A stretch of 64,000 bases of DNA from Rhynchopus euleeides (taxonomy: Eukaryota > Euglenozoa > Diplonemea > Diplonemida > Diplonemidae), in assembly GCA_963210315.1 (NCBI GenBank), contig OY723322.1, forward strand, positions 372,001 to 436,000, in the 5' to 3' direction. A program made the position numbers and the translations under genes. Below, one piece after another: positions 1-10,099 of this stretch. The stretch's first letter is position 1. Each line of letters begins with the position of its first letter. The notes beneath the pieces are model-generated. The model was not told the DNA's origin. It searched no databases and was given only the letters and a program-made list of their open reading frames with translations.

Positions 1-94
1 TTAGTTTTGTAAATAAATAAAAGAAATTCGGACCGCAGGAGGCCCCTCATTTCTAACAAAAAAATCGTTGTAATGTAATTTTTGTAATAAAATA

Positions 95-439
95 CCGTAT
101 ACGTAAATATTATGGAACGTAAATATTATGGAACGGGCCCATTTTTGCCCGGTCCGTTCCATAATATTTACGTTCCAAAATATTTACAGGGCCAGTTGGG
201 GACTCGGTGGTGAGGATGGCTTGGCTCAGGAATCGCGCGAAAAGTGCACGAGTAGGTCCCGTCAGGGACTCTGTATGCCGTCCGATCACCTGGTCCAAGT
301 CCCCGAGTCGCAGAAAGCCCTGTAAATATTATGGAACGAAAAAAATCTGGAACGCCAACCCACCAGCGTTCCAAAATATTTACGTTCCATAATATTTACG
401 TTCCATAATATTTACGTTCCATAATATTTACGTATACGG
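95..439. mobile_element. MITE copy 1, TA-flanked
   Basis: The ends are inverted copies of CCGTATACGTAAATATT, and the element is bordered on both sides by TA (93-94 and 440-441), as expected of a Tc1/mariner-type target duplication. Next to the ends are tandem 16-bp units (TTCCATAATATTTACG or the TTCCAAAATATTTACG variant). This copy has one more unit than the other two, which accounts for its 345 bp against 329 bp. The core (about 180-330) is nearly identical to copies at 43333-43661 and 58057-58385. No transposase is encoded; the short ORFs inside are chance. It is therefore a non-autonomous element that has been active recently. Confidence 0.85.
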
Positions 440-441
440 TA

Positions 442-2287
442 AATGAAATTCCACTTTCCGGGAGTGGTCCCGAATATTACAATATAACAACCCACTTACT
501 ACAACAGTATTTATGCCGTGTGAGAGAAGCGCGGCAGGAATCTGTTCGGAGGTTGAAGTGTGATGGACGGAAGCACAACGCAACACAACCTGCACATGCC
601 CTCAACACATGCGTGTCAGCCAAACTGCCTGTGTTGAGTGACAGGGCGGGGATGGGGGAGGGTCGAGGCTGGACACCCCTCCGCACCGTGCGTGTGAATA
701 TTCTGGCTCGTGTTGGATGAGGGGGGGGCTGTGCCAACAGAATCAAAGAGAGCAGGGCATCCCGTGTTTGTTTTGTTTATTGAATCGGCAACCACCACCT
801 GCCAATGATGTGGAGAGACGAGATGAGCCATGACATATATTTTTTGGCGCAAAAGAAAAAACGATTATCCCCCTCCCTGTTGGCTCCCTACCGGATGTCT
901 TCAAGACAGCGCTGTTGTATTTTTTGTGTGCACCAAAAATACAGGAAGAAAATACCTCCCACTCACACCCACTCACCGCAGCTTGATGTGGCGGCTGTTC
1001 TTTGTTGCCCCATGAAAAGAAAAAGCGCTGCCCGCCATCTCTTTGGCACCGGCAGGGGTCTTGTTGTGGTAGACGGTGCGACCTTCCCCCCTGCCTCTTC
1101 CCATCCGCCCAACCCACCCAAGCCAGAATGAAAAATAAAGGGCCTGCCCTGTTGTCTAGACTGCGGAGACTGCTGTCTGAGGTTTTTCAGGATTTTCAGG
1201 AAGTTCCTCGGGAAAACCCCCCACACCCAGACAAGGAGAGCAACGGCGCTCTTCACTGAAGGGCGCAGAGGAGAAGAATTTCTGTTATGGGGGGGGATTT
1301 TTGCTATATTCGCTACGCTATCGGCAGTATTCCGCACATTTGTGCGATTTTTTGGGCGATTTTCCACCTAAACAAATCGGAGGAAAAATGCGCCAAAAAA
1401 AAAAACAACACAAAATTAGCACACACCGCCCGCAGCGAAGCCCCCCTTTTTTTGTAATGTCCTGCATTTCTCAGACACCCCCATGAACAGCGGCAGTCGC
1501 GCCCTCCGTGCCCCAAACCGAAGTCAAAAAAAACATGGCCTCCCCACAGAGGCTAAGCCCCTCCCCGGGACACCCTCGCCCAGCATCGCCAGCGGCGCGT
1601 AAAGGGGGGGGGGGAAAGGGAGAGGGGAGAGGGGGGGGGAGACAGGGGGGGGCATGGGGGGAGGGGAGGGGAGGGGGGGACCCAACGAAGAACACAATGA
1701 TACGTATGATGATGGTGCTGACACACAGCCGCTCGACCTCTCTCTCTCTCTCTTTCTCTCCATCCCTTTCCCACCCACCCCACCCACCCGGAAGCAAAAA
1801 ACGAGATGGGGGGGGGGGGGGGGGGTGGGGGTGGAGGCGGGTATGATCGTTGAAAGTGAAAGGAAGACAAGTCTCCCAACACCCAGCAGTGGTGGGGAGG
1901 GGACGGGGGGTGGGGATCGTTGATAGCTTTCGTTCGCAGCGGGACAAGGGTGGAGGTCGGCGATCGCCTCAGAGAGCAGGGTCTGGTGCAGTGTGCTGAA
2001 TTGTCTGCACATCCCCACCACACCCTACTCCATAACGGCGCGGGTGATCGGCCTCCTCGTTGGCCCCCCCCCCCCCCCCCCCCCCCGCCAGCATCGATCC
2101 GGTCGAGCCGCAGCGCGGCAGGGACAGACAGCAGCTGGGTTGTGGCTGCTGGATTCTTGCGCCCGACACGCAAACCGCGGCATCTCTTCCAGGGAAGAGG
2201 CGGGCAGGCCCAAGGCTCACCCCAACCTGCAACCCCACAGAGGGGGGTTGTCAAAAGTGGGGGGCCCCACGCTTGGTGTGATTCTGC
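442..2287. other. Gene-free stretch with homopolymer runs
   Basis: No ORF with recognisable or compositionally convincing coding sequence is seen. The stretch holds long G runs (around 1603-1680 and 1806-1826), a C run near 2064-2085 and a CT microsatellite near 1740-1760. A segment at about 1841-1890 resembles a dispersed repeat also found at 11810-11890 and 60524-60590. The part just below 2288 should contain the 3' end of the RLP24 transcript. Confidence 0.6.
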
Positions 2288-2956
2288 CTACGCCACCTTC
2301 ACAACCTTCTTGACCTTCTTCGTCGAGGCCTTCTTTGCCGGCTCCTCGCCGCCCATGGCGGTGTCTGCCGACTCTGCAGTCTTCTGCTTCTGCTTGAGCT
2401 CCACACGCTGCTGCGCCTTGCGTGCTGCTGCCTCCTCCACCTGCTTCTGCGCCTCTTCCCGCTTCGCCTCGTCCGGGATGAAGCGGATGCCCTGCCGCAG
2501 TGCTGTGATGCCAGACGCCGTCTCCACCTCTGTGCGGATGTGCATGCGCTTCTCCCAGAATGCCTTTTGGCGGCGCTCCTTGATTGCCTCCACCTGCTTC
2601 ATCGCGGTGAGCGTCTTCTGCACAAGGTCCCTGTTGTACTTCGTCGGCACGTTACGCTTCCTCTCGAACTCCAGGGTGGTGTCCATCGCCAGCTCCTTCC
2701 CGTTTGCCCGGCGGAAAGTCTTAGTCCACCTGGTCTTCCTCGGGGTCCGCTTCAGCTTGAAGTTTTTGTGGCATTTCGATGCGCAGAATCTGCAGGTTGG
2801 GGAGGATGTTGTGCTGCGTTCAGAGAACACCGGGCTGCGTGCTGCAGGGCTGGACCCTGCATCATACCTGAAGATTTTGCAGTCGTTACGCACAAACATC
2901 ATCCCGTGCCCCGGATAAACGGGCTTGCTGCAGAAGCTGCATGCTTCGATACGCAT
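2288..2956 (-). CDS. RLP24: Ribosome biogenesis protein RLP24 (L24e family)
   Basis: The spliced product is 196 aa (exons 2956-2868 and 2789-2288). In other eukaryotes RLP24 joins nucleolar pre-60S particles and is exchanged for RPL24 in the cytoplasm after the AAA-ATPase Drg1/Afg2 acts. The N-terminus has the L24e zinc finger with Cys6, Cys9, Cys32 and Cys36, the [14 protein letters not shown] stretch and the [17 protein letters not shown] basic run. The following FE-KRN-PTKYNR and MKQVE-IKERR segments match RLP24 rather than cytoplasmic RPL24. The C-terminus is a Lys/Glu/Ala-rich helix ending in a lysine-rich tail. A 78-nt intron falls inside the codon for Arg30 and has no stop in frame, so an unspliced reading hides it. 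A pyrimidine tract and CAG lie directly upstream of the ATG, which could serve as a trans-splice acceptor. Confidence 0.93.
   Translation of the reverse strand: MRIEACSFCSKPVYPGHGMMFVRNDCKIFRYDAGSSPAARSPVFSERSTTSSPTCRFCASKCHKNFKLKRTPRKTRWTKTFRRANGKELAMDTTLEFERKRNVPTKYNRDLVQKTLTAMKQVEAIKERRQKAFWEKRMHIRTEVETASGITALRQGIRFIPDEAKREEAQKQVEEAAARKAQQRVELKQKQKTAESADTAMGGEEPAKKASTKKVKKVVKVA
2790..2867 (-). other. Spliceosomal intron in RLP24
   Basis: On the minus strand the sequence runs GTATGATGC to AACCTGCAG. Removing its 78 nt rejoins [14 protein letters not shown], the invariant spacing of the L24e zinc finger. It is in phase 2, a multiple of three, and contains no stop codon, so a retained intron would add 26 residues inside the zinc finger. 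Confidence 0.92.
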
Positions 2957-5900
2957 CCTGCCGGATTAAAAAAAATACGCCGCCCCAACCCACCACCACC
3001 CGCCCCTTCCCCCTCTCTTCGCGACCCTTCCCCTCCCAAAGACAAGCGGCTGTGGACCCTGACACGCGCTGCGGGGTCAGTTAGTGTACTGCTGATTCTG
3101 CACGGGCAGTGGCGGTGGTGGTGGTAGTGGTGGTGCCAGAGGAGATGTCACAAACAGTGATACCGAGAAGAAACAGATGACGACCCACCCGCAGGTGAGG
3201 TTGGCTGTTGCCTTTGATGCCTTGCCTGCAGAGAAGTGGCGCATGGCATGACATGTGTGGTGTGAGTGTGGCATCAAGCTTCAAGCAAAGCGGTGGAGGG
3301 AGTGGGGGCGGAGGCTCTGCGGCGTCGTGATTTTCCTCGTGAAGCCCTTGATATGGACGCAGCATCACTGGTGGTCGGGAGAAAAGGCAAGGATGGCCGG
3401 TGGGTTGGGGGAGAGGTGACAGAAGCAGCGGGAGTAACCCTATCACACACCAGTCCTTCGGGGGTTGGTTTCCGACATTTTTTGAATGGCAACAAGACTT
3501 CAGACCCCCCTCCATCATGATGACGCCAGAAGGTGCCCCCATGAGGGAACGGGAAAAGTGCCAACCAGGCAACGTCGTGGAACCGGCCGATACACGCCTG
3601 TGCCAAGGGAATCAAGGGGTACACTGCATGCCCCAAAATAAGCGGCGATTCCGGCTGCGGCACATTCTTTCGTACATCGTTTGTGTCAAAGGATAGCCAC
3701 CGCACTGCTTGGCGAATCACCCAACCACCGCGTTCACTTTCATTATTTTGCTTCACAGAATTTGATCACAGGATACTTGCTTTGTCGCACGAACCCGGAA
3801 AGGCCCGAATCACACCTTGATAATAGCCTCATGAAAAGGAATATAAATGGATCTTATGAGATGGTGAATACCTGTGTCCGTCGCCTGTTGAGGGCGAGTC
3901 AAATGCATGCGGTACAATCACCCTTTTGCGTTGGTTGATAACCCCTGCGGAGCACGGCCCGCATATGCCTCGCCCTTCCGAAGGGTGGGTTTTTGCGGAG
4001 TTATAGCACTTTGTATGGACTGTGCGTGTTAACTTCACCAGGCTGCCATGGCTGGCCGTGGCAAATTTGTGCACAAAAGCCGGGTGTCAATCGGTTATGT
4101 GCTGGCCTGATGAAGGGTGGGGAGGGCGGTGATCCATCCCACCCGCTTTTGATAGGGCAATATATCAGAAGAAGGGCGCCTCTTTGAAGCCCATTCTCTT
4201 GAAAAGGAAAGCCGGATGACTTGAGGCATGGCATCAGAACTTTTAAGAAGGCAGGAAGAAAGCTCACACACGAACACGCACATGGATAATTTTGTTTGGA
4301 AAGTGGCAGTGCCACTTGGCAGGTGCAAAGAGCAACCCTTTCAGGCTCATAGCAACGCGGCTCTGCTGCGGGAGCCCGTCATTGCAGCTGCACTGCAGGG
4401 AGCTCAGAGTCACAATCTCTTGCACCCCCTTTATGCGCCATTGAGACGCCCGCAAAGGGCTGTGGGGGTGAATTCGCCTCAGCTGCGTATGCTGTGGAAC
4501 ACACGATATACTCTCTCCACACACTCCCTTGGGGTTCTTGTTTAGCGCAGGGCAAACTGCACGGGACCCTGAAAACAGGAGCACCAGTAAGGGTATGCGC
4601 GCAGTACTGCACATTCTAGTGATCACCTCGCGAAATAACAGCACGCACGCTGCGATGTGTTGGGCTAGGCCAACACGTTAGGAGGAGTTCAAAGAAGCCG
4701 GGGGGGGGTGGTCGTGGGAGTGTGTGGGGAACTTCTTCGTGCTACCCCGGCTGAATGGAGAGAAGAAACAGCATAGGGATCAACCAGACAATGAACGGGG
4801 GGGGTGGGTGGGGTGGGGATGGAAACACGCCGCCACAAATGTGGTTTACCACATGATGTTTGCAGCTGCTGTTGGCGCGAGATGTAATTGTATTCGTCTA
4901 ATCGGACTGAAGCACAGCAAGTCAGTGAGGGGCGGAACATGAGGGGTGGTAAACTGGCTACATCCTGACAGGGCATCACCTCAAGCGCTGACATTAGCAC
5001 AGACGCAGGTGCTTCTAGGAAGGCGGCCAATCATCTATTTTGGGCCCCTGAAAAGGCCGACTTCCGTGGCCTTTTTTTTTGGCGAAGTTTCTACGTACGA
5101 CTTTACGTTGTTGCCTCGACGATTTTCAGGCACCATACTCGGCATTGAAGTATCTCGCAAAAGAATGGACCTAACTGGAAGCTCATAAACCACTCTTCTT
5201 TGAGAATGCATCTCAGAACGACACGCAGAATACAACAGCATCCACCCCCCCACCTGACCCCGCATTATTTTGGTGCACACACACACACACACACAAACAA
5301 CTACCTGACGTATGACGTACTCGGACCGACATTTTTGAAATGGCACAATTGACCATTCACGTTGATGTTCGTAGTCTTGACCCACTATCTGAGCCAATAG
5401 TGACATATGTCAGAGAAGCCTGTGCAATCAATCACGTCGATCAAGCAGTCTGGCGCAGGTCTACCTCTCAGACCGGAGGAACGACGTGAAGATGATTGCC
5501 CCCTTGTACACACCCGTCTTCCAGTGGTAGTCGTCTGCTCGGATCCAAATGCGGCACATCGATGCAATATCAACGGCCCGCATGAAAGTCGCACGGCCCT
5601 TCCCAAACAGAGGGGTCTCATTAATTATAAGGTCAGCCCAGCACACCATCACTGTGCAGGCCCTCCAGTTCCACAGCCGTCTGACGGTGCGTCAGCTGGC
5701 CATGGTAGAAAAGGGCAGGTTGGATCGGCACACACATTAGCGGGGTAGTCGTCTTCTTCCCGCCGTATGTGTGGGTGTGCCCGTGGGCATTATCGCGAGT
5801 ACAAAAATATCACCCGCCACACACTGCACACTGCGCACCCACACTGTGGTTGGCAGTTAGGAGATCGCATTTGCCGTGGGGCGTCACCCCATCCCCCACA

Positions 5901-6496
5901 AAAATATAGCCACGTGCGAAAGGGGGATCACCGAGACTTCTGCACACAGGAGACAGGCCACAACGGACATCGCGATTGATCTCCTCGCTTCGGTGCGATG
6001 ATGATGGAATCGCGTAACGACGTGGCCGTGTCAGACTCCACACATTGGCTCAATGTCAAGGGGGGCGGGTGGGGGTAGTGAAATCGAAGACAGTTGTAAA
6101 TCACAGAGTTCCGTTTCTGGGGGGGGGGGGGGGGCGGGAGCGGAATGGTTGTGTCGGAGAGTGCAACTGATATCTTCACGACGGGGCGGTTTCGGTCGAC
6201 CCTCCACCTGAACCCCTAACGGACTTCGGGTGCTGAGGCTGGTCGTAACGGTGCAATCGAGGGCAAGGAACGATTATGAATGAAATTCCCTTCCTGAGAA
6301 CCCACACATCGCACCAAGGACTAAACCAAAGCTGGGCAATCAGTGCACATATTTTTCAACATGACCGCCGCCGGTCTCCGTTGACCCCCCCACCCCCCGG
6401 ACACTGTCTGTGAATACCAGTTGCAATATCCTTGTATAAATATTCGAAAGGACAGAAATGAATCGGGGTGGTCTGTGGATGTCCAAATAGCGTTTA
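2957..6496. other. Gene-poor stretch
   Basis: No convincing gene is seen. There are short G runs (4688-4696, 4799-4803, 6119-6134) and a CA microsatellite at 5276-5295. One minus-strand open stretch (5461-5691) has a protein-like composition but no match I recognise and no proper start; it is discussed as a finding. The region just above 2957 should hold the RLP24 leader. Confidence 0.5.
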
Positions 6497-8102
6497 CTGG
6501 GGGGGGTCGAATATAAGATGTACATCTTATAATATGCGTGTACGGGAGCCATAATTTGCATTTTCAAAAAACATAAAATTTGCCCATATTTGAACATAAG
6601 ATGTACATCTTATGTTCAAATTTCGCTTTTTTATGGCATTTTCCAGTGCCTAGTGGACACTGTAAACAGAAAAGTCGAATATAAGATGTACCTACCACCC
6701 CCCGTGTATATGTCACCCCCCCCAGGTGCAAAAATCGGGAGGGGGGTGACATAAACACACCTTTTTAGGGTGGTTGCCTTTGAGGCCCTATACGCACACG
6801 CGCACACACCTCAGCCCTCTCACAGGCCAATCTGGAGTGCCAAGAGACGCTCGGGGGGCGTCTCTTGGCACTCCAGGTTGGCCTGTCGGGAGGACAGGCA
6901 GAACTGGATGTCATCCCCGGTGGAAGGGGAGGAGGAGACAGGGCATGGTGTCCCGTTATTGCGAGACAAACACTTCAAGCTCACATGCGTGTCCGTCCGG
7001 ACAACCTACATGAATGGCACGGACAGCGCATCACCGAGAGTAACCGAGGAGGAGCACCGCGTACTCTCACTTTGGATGGGTCGTCGTTGGGCAATATGTT
7101 GAAATGCTTGCGCTGCAGGAGAAGTGCTGGGTCACCCATCTGACACGTGAAGCAACCTGCAACACAGCGTTGGCGAGCAGGTGGCACCGAAGTTGAAGAG
7201 ACCCCGCATTGCCCGTGTTGAAGAGCCTGCGTTGGGTCTTTCTGGAGCGCAAGACACGTACTGTCTGTCCTTCTCGTTCCCGTTTCCTCCGGAAGCAGGT
7301 GATACGTGCGGTTCCAAAGCGCACCCGCTGCATCCCCTCTCCCTCCATCTTTCGTTCGGCGGCTATTCCGCGCTCTCTTCAACGCGTCGTCGCGAAGATT
7401 GCGTCTCAGTATCAGCAGGCAATCCCCGGCTTCCAGTGTGTGTGTGTGTGTCACCCCTCCTTTCCAGCGCAACGAGGAGGAGAGCGAGACCGTGTGGTAT
7501 CACGTAGAGCAGGAGTAGGAGAGCGGGATCGGTTCTCACTGAGTGGACTCGAGGGGACACTGCTGCGATGCCAGCACGCTAACCCAAGCTGCAATACGAA
7601 CACCAGGGATATCCCATCCGTCCCATGGGATGTCGCATGGGAGGACAGGATGTCCCCTGGGAGAACCTACGTGACCCAATCGGGTCTCCCATGGACAAGG
7701 TCGGTACCGTACGTTCTCCCAGGGGGGAACACGTGCCCTCCCCTGTGGGATAGTGACCATCACCCGTGTGGGATACCCCATTGGGATATCCCACATGGGA
7801 GGTCCCAGTCCTGGCCACCGTGATGAGGCCATTTACTCCCCAAAATCTTGACCAACACGTCGTCTCAGCCTGTAAGAGTGCCCACGACACCCCACCCCCC
7901 AAAAGGTGTGTTTATGTCACCCCCCCAGCAGCCCTGGGGGGGTGACATAAACACACCCCTTTTGGGGGGTGACATATACACGGGGGGTGGTAGGTACATC
8001 TTATATTCCATTTATATTTTGGGATTTCAAAATACATCTTATATTCAAGGTACATCTTGTATTCGAGGTACATCTTATATTCGACCCCCCCCCCCCCCCC
8101 AG
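6497..8102. mobile_element. 1.6-kb composite inverted-repeat element
   Basis: The left end reads CTGGGGGGGGTCGAATATAAG and the right end is its inverted copy with a longer C run. TA borders both sides (6495-6496, 8103-8104). Subterminal sequence is repeated many times in both orientations (GAATATAAGATGTAC and its complement). Inner inverted repeats contain GTGTTTATGTCACCCCCC (about 6700-6760 and 7900-7975). The interior carries a near-perfect 29-bp hairpin and a cluster of TCCCATGGGA-like palindromes (7600-7805). No transposase ORF is present. This is probably a non-autonomous DNA transposon, or several nested together. Confidence 0.6.
6822..6886. repeat. 29-bp-arm hairpin
   Basis: Arms 6822-6850 and 6858-6886 are reverse complements except for one A/G position, which would form a G-U pair in RNA. 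The loop is 7 nt (TCGGGGG). It lies inside the composite element at 6497-8102. It could be an element end, a fold-back insertion or a structured RNA; nothing in the sequence decides this. Confidence 0.85.
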
Positions 8103-10099
8103 TAACATGAAAGTTCAGACATGTGTAGCATTGGACAAACCGATGAACAGCATCTACCCTCTCGGAGACCTCTTCGCTTCACAAAGCTGACGTGGATGGG
8201 GTATGTTCGGTTTGTAAAAAGTCATCAAACAGAATGGGAATAAAAACAACACAGGAGTTGGATGGAAAAAAATATTAGGGAAAAGAGAAAGGCAGGGGGT
8301 GGTGGGTGTGTGTTTGAAAAGAAACGAGGAAAAGAGAAAGAAGGAAAGCTCACCCCAACCCAGCCGCCCTCTGCGCAACCGCAAAAAAAAACGCAGTTGC
8401 CTCCGAGAGTGGCGGAAGGGGGGGGGAGACAGGAGATAACAGACTTGTATGGGCATGGCCTGAGGAAGATGAACAACAAGGGAGAAAAGAAAAACAGTAA
8501 ATCACAAAATTGACATCCCTTCACTCGATAATCAGTGTGTGTGCGCGTGTGGAAAGGCAATGAGAGGGGGTTAGGGGGTAGGGGGGAGAAAGGGGAAACC
8601 GCACGAAATATAGTCTGTGATGTGGCCCACTGTGCTGAGAAAAGTGGGGTCTAACCCACCAGCACGGCCACTCTGACGCAGGAAAGTGCCCACAGGTCCC
8701 TCCCCCCAGAACTTTTTGGGAGGCTCGCCACCAGGTGTGACGGAGTGAGACAAAGTGAGGCCGCCCTGCTTCCTCTCTCTGACTCACGAACTGTGACTGG
8801 CTGTGACTAGCAGCGATGAGCCCCTTGTGCAATATGGCTTTTGGTAAGGCACACACACCACGTGAATCTTGAATGTAGGGCACACCAAGAACCCACTCTT
8901 ATGTGATCACCACACTGTCACTACATACACACATGTGTAGAGTGGAAGTTGCACCGAGGGAGCTCTCTGCTTCTCCATCCACACCCACTTCGTAATATCC
9001 CACGACGGCACTTCCAGACCCCCCGCCCCCCACCCCTTTCCCAGTTCAGATATCTGCATGAAGCCCCAAGGGGAAAGGCGCACGACAAGAGAAGATTGCT
9101 GCGCATTCTGACACACCAAACCGGATGACACACCGTAGGGGGAAAGGGGGCGACAGGGTGTAAGAAACCAACAAAGAGCCGTACCCACCCCCACCCCGCC
9201 CAGGGACGACAGAGCGTGGGGGGGGGGGGGGCAGCAAGTGCGGAAGCACTGCTCTCACCCCCCCCCCCCCCTTTGCGGGGAGTCTGGTTGCAGAGAGAGA
9301 AAGACGGAGGTTCTCTGCTGTGTGTGTCCCACACACGGCACGACAAGGAGAGGGGGTTGCGAGAGCACGGGCACAGCACGGCGGCTACACCACGACACCC
9401 TTTTGACGCATGCAATGGCATTCAGTCGCAGGGGGTGGCAAGGAGGCGGGCTGCGTGATACAGAAAGGTGTGTCAAGGGATCCGGACCGGTCTCCGGTTC
9501 CTTCCTGGCGATGCCTCTTGCCTTGTCCTCCCCCTGAGGAGCCCGCTGAACAAAGAACACCCTGCGCAGCAACAGCAAAAAAGAGAGATCTGAGCTCCTT
9601 TGCGTTGCGTTGCGTTGAGCGCGCACTCCTGTGTCCAAAGGCTGTGGAAGAAGAAGCCCCCGTGTGAAGTGGCACGAAAGGTGCGATCCCCTGATTAGGC
9701 CAGGTCCACACATACGATTGTTATTTTTTTTCGTTACTTCGCGACTTCCGCTACGCTTCGTCGCTCGTAAACAGGCAAATAGTTATTACTGCATCAGACA
9801 CCAGACACCAGACAAAACAATGATGGGGGACGAGGGGGAAGAGAGGCAGGGGAGGGGTGGGACAGGACATGGGGAGGACGGGATTGATTCGATCGAGAAG
9901 GATCAAGAGGCGGGTGTGGGTTTCTTGCGCCCCTTTTTGTTCTGCGCATGGCCCCACCCCCCAACCCCCCAACCCCCCTGGGATTCTTTGGTTTTGTTCT
10001 GATTTGACCTTTGGGTTTGGCGTGTGTTGCAGGCCACAAACTCTACGATTTTGCAAACCAGGCGGTTGAGCCTGTTCATCGCGGCACTTCCATGCGGAA
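8103..10099. other. Gene-free stretch downstream of the PAS gene
   Basis: No credible ORF is seen. The stretch contains G and C runs (9220-9232, 9259-9271) and purine-rich tracts (8260-8345). The upper part, just below 10100, should be the 3' untranslated region of the PAS gene. An unspliced reading of that gene would extend to 9903. Confidence 0.5.

Noticed and set aside
110-392. Short frames on both strands within the MITEs
   Set aside because: They recur only because the element is repeated; they are far too short for a transposase and lack its motifs.
1920-2918. 332-codon plus-strand open frame
   Set aside because: It is antisense to RLP24, whose conserved protein on the minus strand is unmistakable; the plus-strand product is Ser/Ala/Cys-rich and unlike any family.
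3274-3756. 160-codon minus-strand open frame
   Set aside because: Composition looks random, no family resemblance, and G-run-derived Pro tracts suggest non-coding DNA.
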